NCBI GenBank assembly: GCA_020632915.1
Contig: JACKEP010000007.1
Coordinates: 62,001-126,000 of the forward strand
DNA length: 64,000 bases
Origin: Alphaproteobacteria bacterium
Lineage (GTDB): Bacteria > Myxococcota_A > UBA796 > GCA-2862545
Direction: 5' to 3'
In this document: piece by piece, positions 1-8,040 of the stretch
How positions within the stretch are numbered: position 1 is the first letter of the stretch
Layout of the letters: each line of letters begins with the position of its first letter
Program-made: the position numbers and the translations under genes
Notes under the pieces: model-generated
The model's database searches: none
Told to the model about the DNA's origin: nothing
What the model saw: the letters and a program-made list of their open reading frames with translations, nothing else

Positions 1-1145
1 AGGATCCGGCAGAGCAGGTAGCCCACGCGCACGGGCTCCCGCAGCGACGCGGGCAGCAGCTCGATCGACAGCGCGAACGTGCGCGACACCGCCGGCAGGA
101 GCTCGATGCAGAACGCCTCGTCGGGGCTCTGGTGGTGGCCGAGCAGGTGGGCGATCGGCTCGACGAGCAGGTCGGCCAGGCCCTCCACCAGCTCGAGCAG
201 CGCCGGGTGGGCGGCGAGCGCGGGAACGGCCAGGGCGCTGGCGCGGCGACGGGTCAGCTCGTCGCGGGCGGCCTCGACGGCGCCGAGCTCGGTCATCCGG
301 GCGATCGCCTCGGCGACGTCGGCGTCGGAGGTGTCGTCGCGGTGCAGGTCGAGGATCGCCTGGAGGCGCGCGCGCTGCCGGTCGTCGGCCACGGCGAGGG
401 CGTGCACGGCGAGGAAGCTGCGCTTGCCCTCGCGCACGTCGTTGCCGACGCTGCCCCGGCCCTTGTCGGCCAGCACGTCGAGCAGGTCGTCCTGCACCTG
501 GAAGAGCACGCCGAGGTGACGCGCCGCCTCGGCGAGGCCGTCGACCACGTCCGGATCGACGCCACACAGCCGGGCAGCACCCGCCAGCGGCAGGCTGAAC
601 AGGCCGGACGTCTTGCCCTCCACCATGCGGAAGTAGTCGTCGGCGTCGACGTCCGCGCGATCGTGCAGCGCCAGCTCCAGGGCCTGGCCCTCGATGACGG
701 CGAGGGTGTCGGCGACCATGCGGCCGACGAGCTCGTCGCGGATCGCGGCGGGCTGGTCGAGGCGGCGGATCAGCGCGATCGCGTAGTACAGCATCGCGTC
801 GCCGGCGTTGATCGCCTGGCCCTCGCCGAAGCGGCGCCACACCGTCGGCGCCCCGCGGCGCGCGGGATCGCCGTCCTGCAGGTCGTCGTGCACGAGCGTG
901 GCGTTGTGCAGCATCTCGCAGGCGGCACCGAACGGCAGCACCGTCTCCGGATCCCGACCGAGGACCTCGGCGACCAGCAGCGGGAGCACGGCGCGGAGCC
1001 GCTTGCCGCCGGTGTCGAGGTGGTAGCGGACGATCTCGCCGACCACCGAGTCGGTGCGGGGGACGAGCTCGTCGATGAGCAGGCGGGCCGGCGGCCACCA
1101 GGACCGTCGGAGCGCGTCGAACCGGTCGCGCACGGGCAGGCTCAT
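1..1145 (-). CDS. Fused polyprenyl (farnesyl) diphosphate synthase - squalene synthase, 3' end beyond window
   Basis: The frame starts at an ATG at 1145 and stays open to the left edge (381 residues visible). Residues about 1-330 are a complete polyprenyl synthetase: GGKRLR at 46-51, first aspartate-rich motif DDLQD at 87-91, second DDLLD at 219-223. From about 342 the text changes to the opening of a squalene/phytoene synthase: FCIELLPAVSRTFALSI followed by YLLCRI at the window edge. The two activities would make farnesyl diphosphate and join it head-to-head to squalene, in the cytoplasm or at the membrane. It is the last visible gene of the sterol operon, 21 bases after the regulator. Product chain length cannot be read with certainty, and the squalene synthase catalytic aspartates lie outside the window. 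A frameshift artefact is unlikely because the frame is uninterrupted across the junction. Confidence 0.88.
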   Translation of the reverse strand, partial: MSLPVRDRFDALRRSWWPPARLLIDELVPRTDSVVGEIVRYHLDTGGKRLRAVLPLLVAEVLGRDPETVLPFGAACEMLHNATLVHDDLQDGDPARRGAPTVWRRFGEGQAINAGDAMLYYAIALIRRLDQPAAIRDELVGRMVADTLAVIEGQALELALHDRADVDADDYFRMVEGKTSGLFSLPLAGAARLCGVDPDVVDGLAEAARHLGVLFQVQDDLLDVLADKGRGSVGNDVREGKRSFLAVHALAVADDRQRARLQAILDLHRDDTSDADVAEAIARMTELGAVEAARDELTRRRASALAVPALAAHPALLELVEGLADLLVEPIAHLLGHHQSPDEAFCIELLPAVSRTFALSIELLPASLREPVRVGYLLCRI

Positions 1146-1166
1146 GGGCACTCCAGGGAGGAGGGG

Positions 1167-1721
1167 TCAGCGCCCGTCCGAGGGGGACAGGCGCTGGGTG
1201 CGGCGCAGGGCCGCGAGGGCGCCGGGCACGAGCGAGGGCATGCGCGCCACCCCCTCGAGCACGGCGAAGACGGCCTCGTACAGATCGGCGACCTGCTCGA
1301 GTGCGGCGAAGCGCGCGGCGATCACGTCGCGCGACACGGGCGGCCGGTACACGGGCGCGGCCCGACGCACGACCTCGCGCAGCGCCCGGATGGCCGCCAG
1401 GTCGCGACGCACGAGCAGCCGGCGCAGCGACCGCAACAGGTGGGGCTGGGGCTCGTAGTGCAGACGCCGCGATCCGGGCACGCGCACCACGGTGACGGCG
1501 TCCAGGCCATCCAGCTCGGACAGGGCCTGGCTCACCATCCCCATCGACAGCCCGGTCAGCGCCCGCAGCTCGTCCTGACCGAGCGGCACCGGCGACAGGT
1601 ACAGCGTCGCCCACACCCGACCGACCGTGGGCTTGACGCCGAACGTCTCGAAGAAGGCGACGAAGGCGTCCACGAGGGCCTCGCCGTGGACGTCTGCCGA
1701 GGCAGGTCGGTCGTCGGTCAT
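1167..1721 (-). CDS. GbsR/MarR-family winged-helix transcriptional regulator
   Basis: A 184-residue protein with the GbsR-type pattern: GRVWATLYLSP near residue 34, an ELRALTGLS..MVSQAL recognition-helix region, and a wing containing GSRRLHYEP. This family binds operator DNA as a dimer and usually represses. The start is the ATG at 1721, whose ATGA overlaps the stop of the upstream cyclase gene, so the two are translationally coupled. Lying inside the sterol operon, between oxidosqualene cyclase and the fused FPP/squalene synthase, it is most simply a local regulator of sterol production, possibly sensing an isoprenoid, sterol or osmotic/membrane signal. The family is read from sequence; the ligand and target are inferred. 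Confidence 0.82.
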   Translation of the reverse strand: MTDDRPASADVHGEALVDAFVAFFETFGVKPTVGRVWATLYLSPVPLGQDELRALTGLSMGMVSQALSELDGLDAVTVVRVPGSRRLHYEPQPHLLRSLRRLLVRRDLAAIRALREVVRRAAPVYRPPVSRDVIAARFAALEQVADLYEAVFAVLEGVARMPSLVPGALAALRRTQRLSPSDGR

Positions 1722-3685
1722 CCCCGCACCTCCGCGCGCGCCCGCGCCAGCGCCCACAACGGGAACACCGCCGGGTAGGCGTCGTAGTGGATGCTGCACG
1801 TGCCGTTGAACACGCCGGTGACGTGCTCCTGGACGAACGTGCCGTCGGCGCGCTGGGCGGCGAGGAGCCAGGCCAGACCGCGTCGGTAGGCCGGGTGGTC
1901 GGTCGCGCCGGCCTCCTGCAGCGCGAGGAGCGCCCACGCCGTCTGCACGGGCTGCGCGCGCTCGGTGGGCACGGGCCGCTGGAGCCGGCACGCGTCGACG
2001 TGCTCCCCCCACCCGCCGTCGGGCAGCGCCAGATCGTCGAGGAAGCGCACCGCCCGCTGCACGGCCGGGTCGTCAGCGGGGGTGCCCGCCGCCCGGAGCC
2101 CCCGAACGGCGAACCAGGTGCCGTAGGTGAAGCAGACCGCCCAGCCGCCGAGCCAGCCACCGTCGGGACGCTGGGTGGCCTTCAGGAACCGGGAGCCGGC
2201 CCGCAGCGCCCCGGTGACCGCGCTGTCGTGGGCACCCGGCACGGCGCGCCGCCACGCCGCCAGCGCCGTCATCGCGGCTCCCGTGCACTCGGTGTGGCCG
2301 TGGTCGATCATGATGCGACCGAAGATGTCGGAGGGGTTGAGCGCCTCCAGCCAGCCCGGCCCGCGCGTGCGTTCGTACGACGCCCAGCTGCCGTCGGCGT
2401 TCTGCCAGGCGAGCAGGCGATCGACGGCCTGCGCGAGCCGCTCGCCGTCGATCGGGGTGTCGACCCACGGCGCCGCGCCCAGGGCGGCGAGCAAGCCCTC
2501 GGCGGTGCAGTCGGTGATCGGCCAGCCGTGCGCCTGCGTCGAGAACGGCCACGCGCCGAGGCTTCGGGCCCGGTAGTGCCGACGTCGGGCGGGCGGATCA
2601 CTGCGCACCTGGGTGGCGTCGACGTAGGCGTGGGCTGCGCGCAGGGTCGGCAACGCCTGGGCGTCGCCGGTGGCGAGCAGCGCCTGGGCGGCGAAGGCCG
2701 TGTCCCACAGCTCGCTGCTGTCGTAGCCGTTCATGCGCGTGCCCTGGTCGTCGGTCGACAGGTACAGCGGCAGCACCTCCAGGTGGCGGCGCACCCGCGG
2801 GCCACCTGGGTCCTGGAAGTGCCAGACCAGCGTGTCGTAGAGCTTGTTGACCGGCCCGATGCACCGGTAGGCGGTGATCTCGTCCTCGTACGCGACCTGG
2901 TCGAGGACCTCGGACAGGGCGTGCTCGCGCACGCGACGCGGCAGCACCGTCTCGACGGCCCTCAGCCCGGCATGCGCCGCCCGCAGCCACCGCGTCCGTG
3001 GCGTGGCGGCATCCTCGGGCGCGACGTGGGACCGGGCCGCCTTCCAGTTCACCGTGTCGTAGCCCTGCGGGTACAGCTCCGTGCGCAACGCGCGGATCGT
3101 CGCGTCGATCGGTCCCGTGGCCCGCCGCCCGTACAGCCAGGACATCGGCAGGTAGACCATCCTCGCGTGGCACCACATCCGGCCCGGGTGCACCGGAGCC
3201 TTCCACGGCAACAGCCACGTCTCGGGCGGGACGGGGTCGATGCCGGACCAGTCGTAGAGCCCGAGCACCGCGAGGAAGAAGCGCCCCCACGACGCGCACG
3301 CCAGCGGGCCGCCCCGCGCGGCCGCCCAGTCCCGCGCCCGCACGACGTCGGGGTCGTCGGCCGGTACGCCCAGCAGGCGCAGCGCCACCACGTTGAGCAC
3401 GGTGGTGAACACGCACGACGGGTTCTCGATGCCCACGCCCCAGGCGCCATCCGGGTTGCGGGTGTGGCGCAGGTAGCGCTCCAGGCCGCGCGCGACGTCG
3501 GGCGGAAGCGGGGCACCGACGACGTGGTGGGTGCCCACGAGCATCGGCGGCAGGAACAGGGGACCGGAGTAGTCGCCCTTCCAGGAGCCCGTCGCCGTCT
3601 GGGTGCGCGCGAGCACGCCCACCGCAGCGGCGACGGCCGCGTCGAGCGCCTCGATGGGGCGCGGGGAGGTCGCCGTCGCGGTCAT
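1718..3685 (-). CDS. osc: Oxidosqualene cyclase, predicted cycloartenol-synthase type
   Basis: A 655-residue triterpene cyclase that folds 2,3-oxidosqualene into a tetracyclic sterol precursor at the membrane. It carries the oxidosqualene-specific DCTAE motif at 392-396 (D392 is the proton donor) instead of the DxDDT of squalene-hopene cyclases. Other family signatures are YEDE..Y..IGPVNK (267-281), CFTYGTWF, several QW repeats (QNADGSW, QRPDGGW, LPDGGW) and a C-terminal FNGTCSIHY. Product-determining positions read Tyr321 (GYDSSELWD), His386 and Ile390 (HGWPI), matching Tyr410/His477/Ile481 of plant cycloartenol synthase; lanosterol synthases have Thr, Cys/Gln and Val there. It begins at the ATG at 3685 inside the stop of the squalene monooxygenase gene, and its own stop overlaps the regulator start. 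Cyclase identity is very strong; product specificity is inferred from three residues. Confidence 0.95.
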   Translation of the reverse strand: MTATATSPRPIEALDAAVAAAVGVLARTQTATGSWKGDYSGPLFLPPMLVGTHHVVGAPLPPDVARGLERYLRHTRNPDGAWGVGIENPSCVFTTVLNVVALRLLGVPADDPDVVRARDWAAARGGPLACASWGRFFLAVLGLYDWSGIDPVPPETWLLPWKAPVHPGRMWCHARMVYLPMSWLYGRRATGPIDATIRALRTELYPQGYDTVNWKAARSHVAPEDAATPRTRWLRAAHAGLRAVETVLPRRVREHALSEVLDQVAYEDEITAYRCIGPVNKLYDTLVWHFQDPGGPRVRRHLEVLPLYLSTDDQGTRMNGYDSSELWDTAFAAQALLATGDAQALPTLRAAHAYVDATQVRSDPPARRRHYRARSLGAWPFSTQAHGWPITDCTAEGLLAALGAAPWVDTPIDGERLAQAVDRLLAWQNADGSWASYERTRGPGWLEALNPSDIFGRIMIDHGHTECTGAAMTALAAWRRAVPGAHDSAVTGALRAGSRFLKATQRPDGGWLGGWAVCFTYGTWFAVRGLRAAGTPADDPAVQRAVRFLDDLALPDGGWGEHVDACRLQRPVPTERAQPVQTAWALLALQEAGATDHPAYRRGLAWLLAAQRADGTFVQEHVTGVFNGTCSIHYDAYPAVFPLWALARARAEVRG

Positions 3686-5064
3686 GGCGCGCCCTCGGTG
3701 GCCAGCGCGAGCAACCGGGCGTCCTGCTCGTGGCGCAGGCAGGCGAAGGGGGTGGCGGCCGACTGGATGGCGGGGATGCGCATCGGGGCCGGGACCGACT
3801 CGTTCACGAGCCAGTGCACGAGCCCGCCGATGCGCCGCAGCGCCTGCCAGGCGCCGCGCACGTCGACCTCGGCGGACCGTCGCACGGCCACGTGGCCGCC
3901 CGCGCGGGTGACGAGGCGCGCGCCCACGCCCAGCAGGGCCGACATCCGGGTCTCCTCGCACGCGAGGAACGCCATCGTGCGGGCGCGCAGCGTGGCGTCG
4001 GTGCGCCACATGTCGAAGATCGCCGCGCGGCAGGCCGCCGTGGCCTCGCTCTGCACGGTGAAGATCTCGTACAGGGCGGTCGCGAGCAACCCCGGGGACT
4101 CGGTGTCGCGGCGCCGCGCCGTGGCGTACGCCTCGTGGCTCGGGGCCCGCGACAGCGCCAGCGCGTCCTCGAACCCCAGCGTCATCCCGACGGCGGTCAT
4201 CGGGTGGAAGTGGCCCACCGCGTCGCCGACGAAGGCGAAGCCGGGCCGGCCGTACGCCGTGCGGGGCTGGAGCGCGTTGACCGCCCAGGCCACGCGCCCG
4301 GCCTGCAGCTCGGCGTGCACGGCGGCCGCGATCTCCACGGGGAGCACGGCCCGGTACGCCTCCCAGACCAGCTGCTCGCGGCGCGCGGCGCGGTGCCAGG
4401 GCGTGGGGACGTCCAGGCACACCCGCACCGCGTCGGGTCCCACCCGGTAGATCAGCGCCGGCCCCACCGGCCCGAGCACGACGTGGCCGAAGCCCTCGTG
4501 GGGCAGCGCGACGCCGCGCAGGAGCAGGCCGGCCATGCGGGACAGCTGCTCGCGCTCCCCGTCCCCGGCGCGCAGCGACGACAGGCGACCCACGGCCCCC
4601 ACCACCAGCGGCACCACCGCCGTGCGCACCCGTCGGGCCGCACCCTGACGGTCCTCCCACGTCACCGTCTGGCCATCGACCTCGGTGACACGGCAGCGGG
4701 GCATCCAGGTGATGCCGGGGTGGTCGGCGCACACCTGCCGCAGGTGACCGAGCATCGCGTCGAAGTGGACCGTGGCCCCGCGCGCGCCGCCGTAGCGCAA
4801 CAGGAACGGCGCGGGCTCGCCGTCCCCGTAGACCGCGAAGCCCTCCACGGGCGGGTGGTCGGCGGCCGGCGGCAGGTCGTCCACCCCCACGGCACGCAAG
4901 GCGTCGAGCGCCACAGGGTGCAGCAGCTCGCCCGCAAACCGCTGCCCCTGCTCCGGCGTGGGGTCGAGGAGCATCACGCGGGCGCCGTCGCGGGCGAAGG
5001 CCAGCGCCGTCACGCAGCCCACGGGTCCGGCACCCACCACCAGCACATCGGCGTCGAACGGCAT
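3682..5064 (-). CDS. smo: Squalene monooxygenase (squalene epoxidase), FAD-dependent
   Basis: A 460-residue flavoprotein monooxygenase. The N-terminal dinucleotide-binding loop reads VVGAGPVGCVTALAFARDG (residues 9-27), and the second FAD motif GDAVGHFHPMTAVGMTLGFEDA matches the squalene-epoxidase GD motif (GDA...HPLTGGGMT in eukaryotes). It would convert squalene to 2,3-oxidosqualene using O2 and NAD(P)H, supplying the cyclase encoded directly downstream. The start at 5064 is preceded by a good GGAGG ribosome site (CGGAGGGCGAC-ATG). The gene heads the sterol operon, and a perfect inverted repeat lies 32 bases upstream of the start. By sequence alone it could be another FAD monooxygenase such as a geranylgeranyl-reductase-like enzyme, but the operon partners make squalene epoxidation by far the most likely reaction. 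Confidence 0.9.
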   Translation of the reverse strand: MPFDADVLVVGAGPVGCVTALAFARDGARVMLLDPTPEQGQRFAGELLHPVALDALRAVGVDDLPPAADHPPVEGFAVYGDGEPAPFLLRYGGARGATVHFDAMLGHLRQVCADHPGITWMPRCRVTEVDGQTVTWEDRQGAARRVRTAVVPLVVGAVGRLSSLRAGDGEREQLSRMAGLLLRGVALPHEGFGHVVLGPVGPALIYRVGPDAVRVCLDVPTPWHRAARREQLVWEAYRAVLPVEIAAAVHAELQAGRVAWAVNALQPRTAYGRPGFAFVGDAVGHFHPMTAVGMTLGFEDALALSRAPSHEAYATARRRDTESPGLLATALYEIFTVQSEATAACRAAIFDMWRTDATLRARTMAFLACEETRMSALLGVGARLVTRAGGHVAVRRSAEVDVRGAWQALRRIGGLVHWLVNESVPAPMRIPAIQSAATPFACLRHEQDARLLALATEGAP

Positions 5065-5095
5065 GTCGCCCTCCGCCGCGAGGCCTAACCCCTAT

Positions 5096-5113
5096 TTTCA
5101 CGTTGGCGTGAAA
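5096..5113. promoter_or_regulatory. Perfect 7-4-7 inverted repeat upstream of the sterol operon
   Basis: TTTCACG-TTGG-CGTGAAA lies in a locally AT-rich island (5090-5120) within a sequence that is otherwise more than 70% GC, 32 bases upstream of the squalene monooxygenase start. The size and symmetry fit a dimeric winged-helix operator. The GbsR-type regulator encoded in the same operon is the obvious candidate ligand, but that link is inferred. Confidence 0.55.
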
Positions 5114-5236
5114 TGAATTCCAGGCCCCGCGGAAGCCGGCGGGATTCGCCAATTCTCCAGGTGCGAAAGCCACTACGCGGCAACAGCCTGCACACCTCTC
5201 CCCCCCCCCGCCGACGTCCCGGCGGGTCGGCGTCGG

Positions 5237-5659
5237 TCACTCGGCACAGTCCGCCGGGTCGCCGACCGGACCGTCGAGGACCAGCACCAGCGGCACCGGG
5301 TCGCCGAAGCGCGCGTCATCGCTCGTGGCCGTGCCGTCGAGCCGCTGCCCACAGACGGTACCGTCGAGGGCCACGGTGAACGCCGGCTCGTCCTCGGGCG
5401 TGTCGGGGCCCCAGGTGTCGGGGTCGAAGGTGAACGTGGCGTGGACGGCGCCGGCGGCGACGGTGACCGGCGCCGCTGCGACGCCGCCCTCACATCCCAG
5501 TTCCAGGGCGCCCGTTCCGTCGTCGTAGACGGTGAGCGCGTTCGGCTCCGGAGACCCTCCCCACGTGCCCGCCGCGAGGAGGCCGTCGTCCGGCGGCGCG
5601 CAGCACCCGGAGACCCCGCCGATGACCACCCCGACGCACCCACAGATCCACCCGCGCAT
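5237..5659 (-). CDS. Small putative lipoprotein
   Basis: A 140-residue protein with a short hydrophobic N-terminus and a Cys pair near residue 19 (GGVSGCC) that resembles a lipoprotein signal. The mature part is rich in Gly, Asp and Thr with alternating hydrophobic stretches, suggesting a small beta-rich domain, and ends with a Cys close to the C-terminus (PADCAE). The ATG at 5659 has a GGAGG seven bases upstream. It is divergent from the next lipoprotein gene and separated from the sterol operon by 172 bases. No family recognised; function unknown. Confidence 0.65.
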   Translation of the reverse strand: MRGWICGCVGVVIGGVSGCCAPPDDGLLAAGTWGGSPEPNALTVYDDGTGALELGCEGGVAAAPVTVAAGAVHATFTFDPDTWGPDTPEDEPAFTVALDGTVCGQRLDGTATSDDARFGDPVPLVLVLDGPVGDPADCAE

Positions 5660-5782
5660 GGCGCCTCCACGTCGCGATCCTACAGCAAGGCCGCACCGTG
5701 CCGACTACACGTCGTGCGCATGCGGTCAACCGTTCCGCCAGTCCGGTACCGGTGTGATACAACCGCGATCGTTGGAGGTTCC

Positions 5783-6229
5783 GTGCGCCCTCTCGTCGTC
5801 CTGCTCGGTCTGGTCCTCGCCGCGTGCGAGCCTCCGCCCAACCCGCTGGGCAGCGGGGTCAGCCTCGACATCATCTACCCGCCGGCCACCAACCCCGGCG
5901 GCGGCGCGTTCCAGATCCTGCCCGAGACCGACGGCGACTACCACATCGACGTCATCGTCGACATCGAGGGCATCGAGCTGGTCAATCCCTACACCGACCC
6001 GCCGCCCCCGGTCGACGACACCCAGGGCCACTGGCACCTGGAGACGGCCGGCCAGTCCCACGTCACCAGCTTCGACCGGTGGGCCGAGCTCGTCGTCGAC
6101 GGCTCCACGATCACGTCCAACAGCATCATCGTGCTGACGGCCACGATGCGCCAGAACGACCACAACCCGCGCGAGGTCGAGGGCACGGCGATCGAGGACA
6201 CGATCGAGGTCCAGCTCGTCGCGCCATGA
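5783..6229 (+). CDS. Putative lipoprotein upstream of a Ser/Thr kinase
   Basis: A 148-residue protein starting at a GTG with a GGAGG ribosome site five bases upstream. The N-terminus (VRPLVVLLGLVLAAC) is a clear lipobox with the lipidated Cys at residue 15, followed by a Pro-rich linker. The remainder (VIVDIEGIELVNPY..., TITSNSIIVLTATM) is beta-rich and has no catalytic signature that I recognise. Its stop overlaps the start of the kinase gene (ATGA), so it may be an extracytoplasmic partner of that kinase; this is inference from gene order only. An extended -10-like TGTGATACA lies around 5754. Confidence 0.72.
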   Translation: MRPLVVLLGLVLAACEPPPNPLGSGVSLDIIYPPATNPGGGAFQILPETDGDYHIDVIVDIEGIELVNPYTDPPPPVDDTQGHWHLETAGQSHVTSFDRWAELVVDGSTITSNSIIVLTATMRQNDHNPREVEGTAIEDTIEVQLVAP

Positions 6230-8040
6230 CCGACGCACGCCACGACGCTGGCGTCCCCCGCGGGCGCCGCTTCATCCTCCAGCGCCGCATCGGCGCCGGC
6301 GCCTTCGGTGAGGTGTTCCTCGCCGAGCAGGACTCCGGTGCCGGGTTCCGACGCCGTGTCGCGCTCAAGGTGCTGCACGCCGACGTCGCGCGCTCGAAGG
6401 GTGCGTCCAAGCGCATGCGCGACGAGGCCCGCATCCTGGGTCGCCTGTCCCACCGCAACATCGTCGGCGTGCTCGATCTGGTCCGCCTCGGCGACCGCTG
6501 GGCCGTGGTCATGGAGTACGTCCCCGGCGCCGACCTCGAGCAGGTCTCCGCCGCGCTGAAGGAGACGGGCGAGCGCTTCTCGCCGGCCGCCGCCATGGGC
6601 GTGCTCGCCGCGCTCGGGCGAGCGCTGGACGCCGCCTGGCACACCGACGACGGCCAGGGCGGTCAGCTGCGGGTGGTCCACCGCGACATCAAGCCGTCGA
6701 ACGTGCGCCTGACGCCCGACGGCGAGGTCAAGGTGCTCGACTTCGGGGTCGCCCGGGTCGAGCTCGACGAGCGCGAGGCGGCCACGAAGGCCGGCGCGCT
6801 CATCGGTACCGAGCGCTACATGTCGCCCGAGGTGCTGCTGCGTCAGCCCAGCGGGCCCGGGTCCGACGTCTACGCCGCCGGCGCCACGGTCACCGAGCTG
6901 CTGCTGGGTGAGGCCCTCGGCATCACGCCGGTGTTCTCCGACCGCCACACCGAGTTCCTCGACGAGCGCCTCGAAGGCGTCGCCGCCAACCTCGCCGGTC
7001 TGCCCGACGCCCAGCGCGACGCCGTGGTCACGCTGCTCAAGGACTGCCTCGCCGCCGAGGTCGCCGACCGCCCGTCCGCCATCGACATGGCCGATCGCGC
7101 CACGGCGCTCGCCCGCCACCTCGACGGCGACGACCTGGAGACCTTCGCCCGCCACGCCGTGCTCACCGTGCTGCGGATCAAGGGGCCGGAAGGCGACCAC
7201 GCCGAGGGCAGCCTCACCGAGCGCAACACCTCCGGTCCGGCCACCAGCCAGGGGAGCAACCCCGCCCTGCAGACGTTCATGGGCACGCTCATGCCGGGCG
7301 AGCAGGACGAGCCGGACCCGGCGTTCTCGTCGATGTCGCACGCCTCGCTGGTCGACGAGACGGGCGGCGCCAGCCCCAGGCCCGAGGCCAGCCGCTCCGC
7401 CCCCACGCTGCTGCTCGCCGGTGCCGCCGTGCTGGCGCTGTCGAGCGCCGTGCTCGCGTGGGTGCTGATGGGCAACGGGGCGACGCCCGCACCCGCGGCC
7501 CCCACGCCCGCCACCGTCGCGCCCGTGCTGCCGGTGCCCGCGCCGCCCGAGCCGCTGCCCACGGCGGCTCCCGTCACGGCGCCCGACGCCACCGCGACGC
7601 CCGCCGACGCCGCGCCCTCCGACGATGGCGCGGAGGCCCCGTCTGTCGCCCCACCCGCCGCCATCGCGCCAGCCCCGGCAGAACCGAAGGCGTCCCCGAA
7701 GGTCGACGCCAAGGCCGACAGCAAGGCGCCGAGCAAGGCCGCCCCCGAGCCGAAGGCCAGCGCCGAGCCGAAGGCCGCCGACGCAGCGCCCGCCGCCTAC
7801 GAGGGCCCGCGGGTGTCGCGCGCTCAGGTCAGCGTCGCCAACGCGTCGTCGGTCGTGGTCACGTGCGGCGACCGCACCGCGAGCGGCACCGCCAGCGTCC
7901 GTCTCAAGGACTTCCCGCCCGGCCCGTGCACCGTCAAGGCGGTCTGGGAAGGGCGGACCCTGTCCACCACCGTCGCCGTCGATCGCCCCACCGGACTGCA
8001 GTGCGAGGCCACCGCCGGAGGTCTGTCATGCCATCCGTGA
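6226..8040 (+). CDS. Membrane Ser/Thr protein kinase with periplasmic Pro/Ala-rich tail
   Basis: A 604-residue Hanks-type kinase. The glycine loop is GAGAFGEV (23-30), the catalytic lysine K48 (RRVALKVL), the catalytic loop HRDIKPSN at 152-159 and the magnesium loop DFG at 172-174; GTERYMSPE marks the activation segment, so all key residues are present. One transmembrane helix at about 391-416 separates the cytoplasmic kinase from a long Pro/Ala/Lys linker and a small C-terminal domain with two cysteines (VVTCGDRT..., GPCTVKAVW...) that resembles a PEGA-type beta domain. Translationally coupled to the lipoprotein gene before it and overlapping the next gene by 13 bases. It probably phosphorylates cytoplasmic targets in response to an envelope signal; the targets are unknown. 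Confidence 0.9.
   Translation: MTDARHDAGVPRGRRFILQRRIGAGAFGEVFLAEQDSGAGFRRRVALKVLHADVARSKGASKRMRDEARILGRLSHRNIVGVLDLVRLGDRWAVVMEYVPGADLEQVSAALKETGERFSPAAAMGVLAALGRALDAAWHTDDGQGGQLRVVHRDIKPSNVRLTPDGEVKVLDFGVARVELDEREAATKAGALIGTERYMSPEVLLRQPSGPGSDVYAAGATVTELLLGEALGITPVFSDRHTEFLDERLEGVAANLAGLPDAQRDAVVTLLKDCLAAEVADRPSAIDMADRATALARHLDGDDLETFARHAVLTVLRIKGPEGDHAEGSLTERNTSGPATSQGSNPALQTFMGTLMPGEQDEPDPAFSSMSHASLVDETGGASPRPEASRSAPTLLLAGAAVLALSSAVLAWVLMGNGATPAPAAPTPATVAPVLPVPAPPEPLPTAAPVTAPDATATPADAAPSDDGAEAPSVAPPAAIAPAPAEPKASPKVDAKADSKAPSKAAPEPKASAEPKAADAAPAAYEGPRVSRAQVSVANASSVVVTCGDRTASGTASVRLKDFPPGPCTVKAVWEGRTLSTTVAVDRPTGLQCEATAGGLSCHP

Noticed and set aside
1..1145. Frameshift or assembly join producing an artificial fusion.
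   Set aside because: One uninterrupted frame across the domain junction with a natural-looking linker; still worth checking against raw reads.
132..1778. A long plus-strand open frame opposite the fused prenyl/squalene synthase.
   Set aside because: Composition of a shadow frame (His/Arg/Gln-rich) with no motifs; the minus strand contains canonical enzyme motifs.
1718..3685. Reading the cyclase as squalene-hopene cyclase.
   Set aside because: It has DCTAE and the oxidosqualene-cyclase IGPVNK and CFTYGTWF text, not DxDDT, and a squalene monooxygenase gene precedes it.
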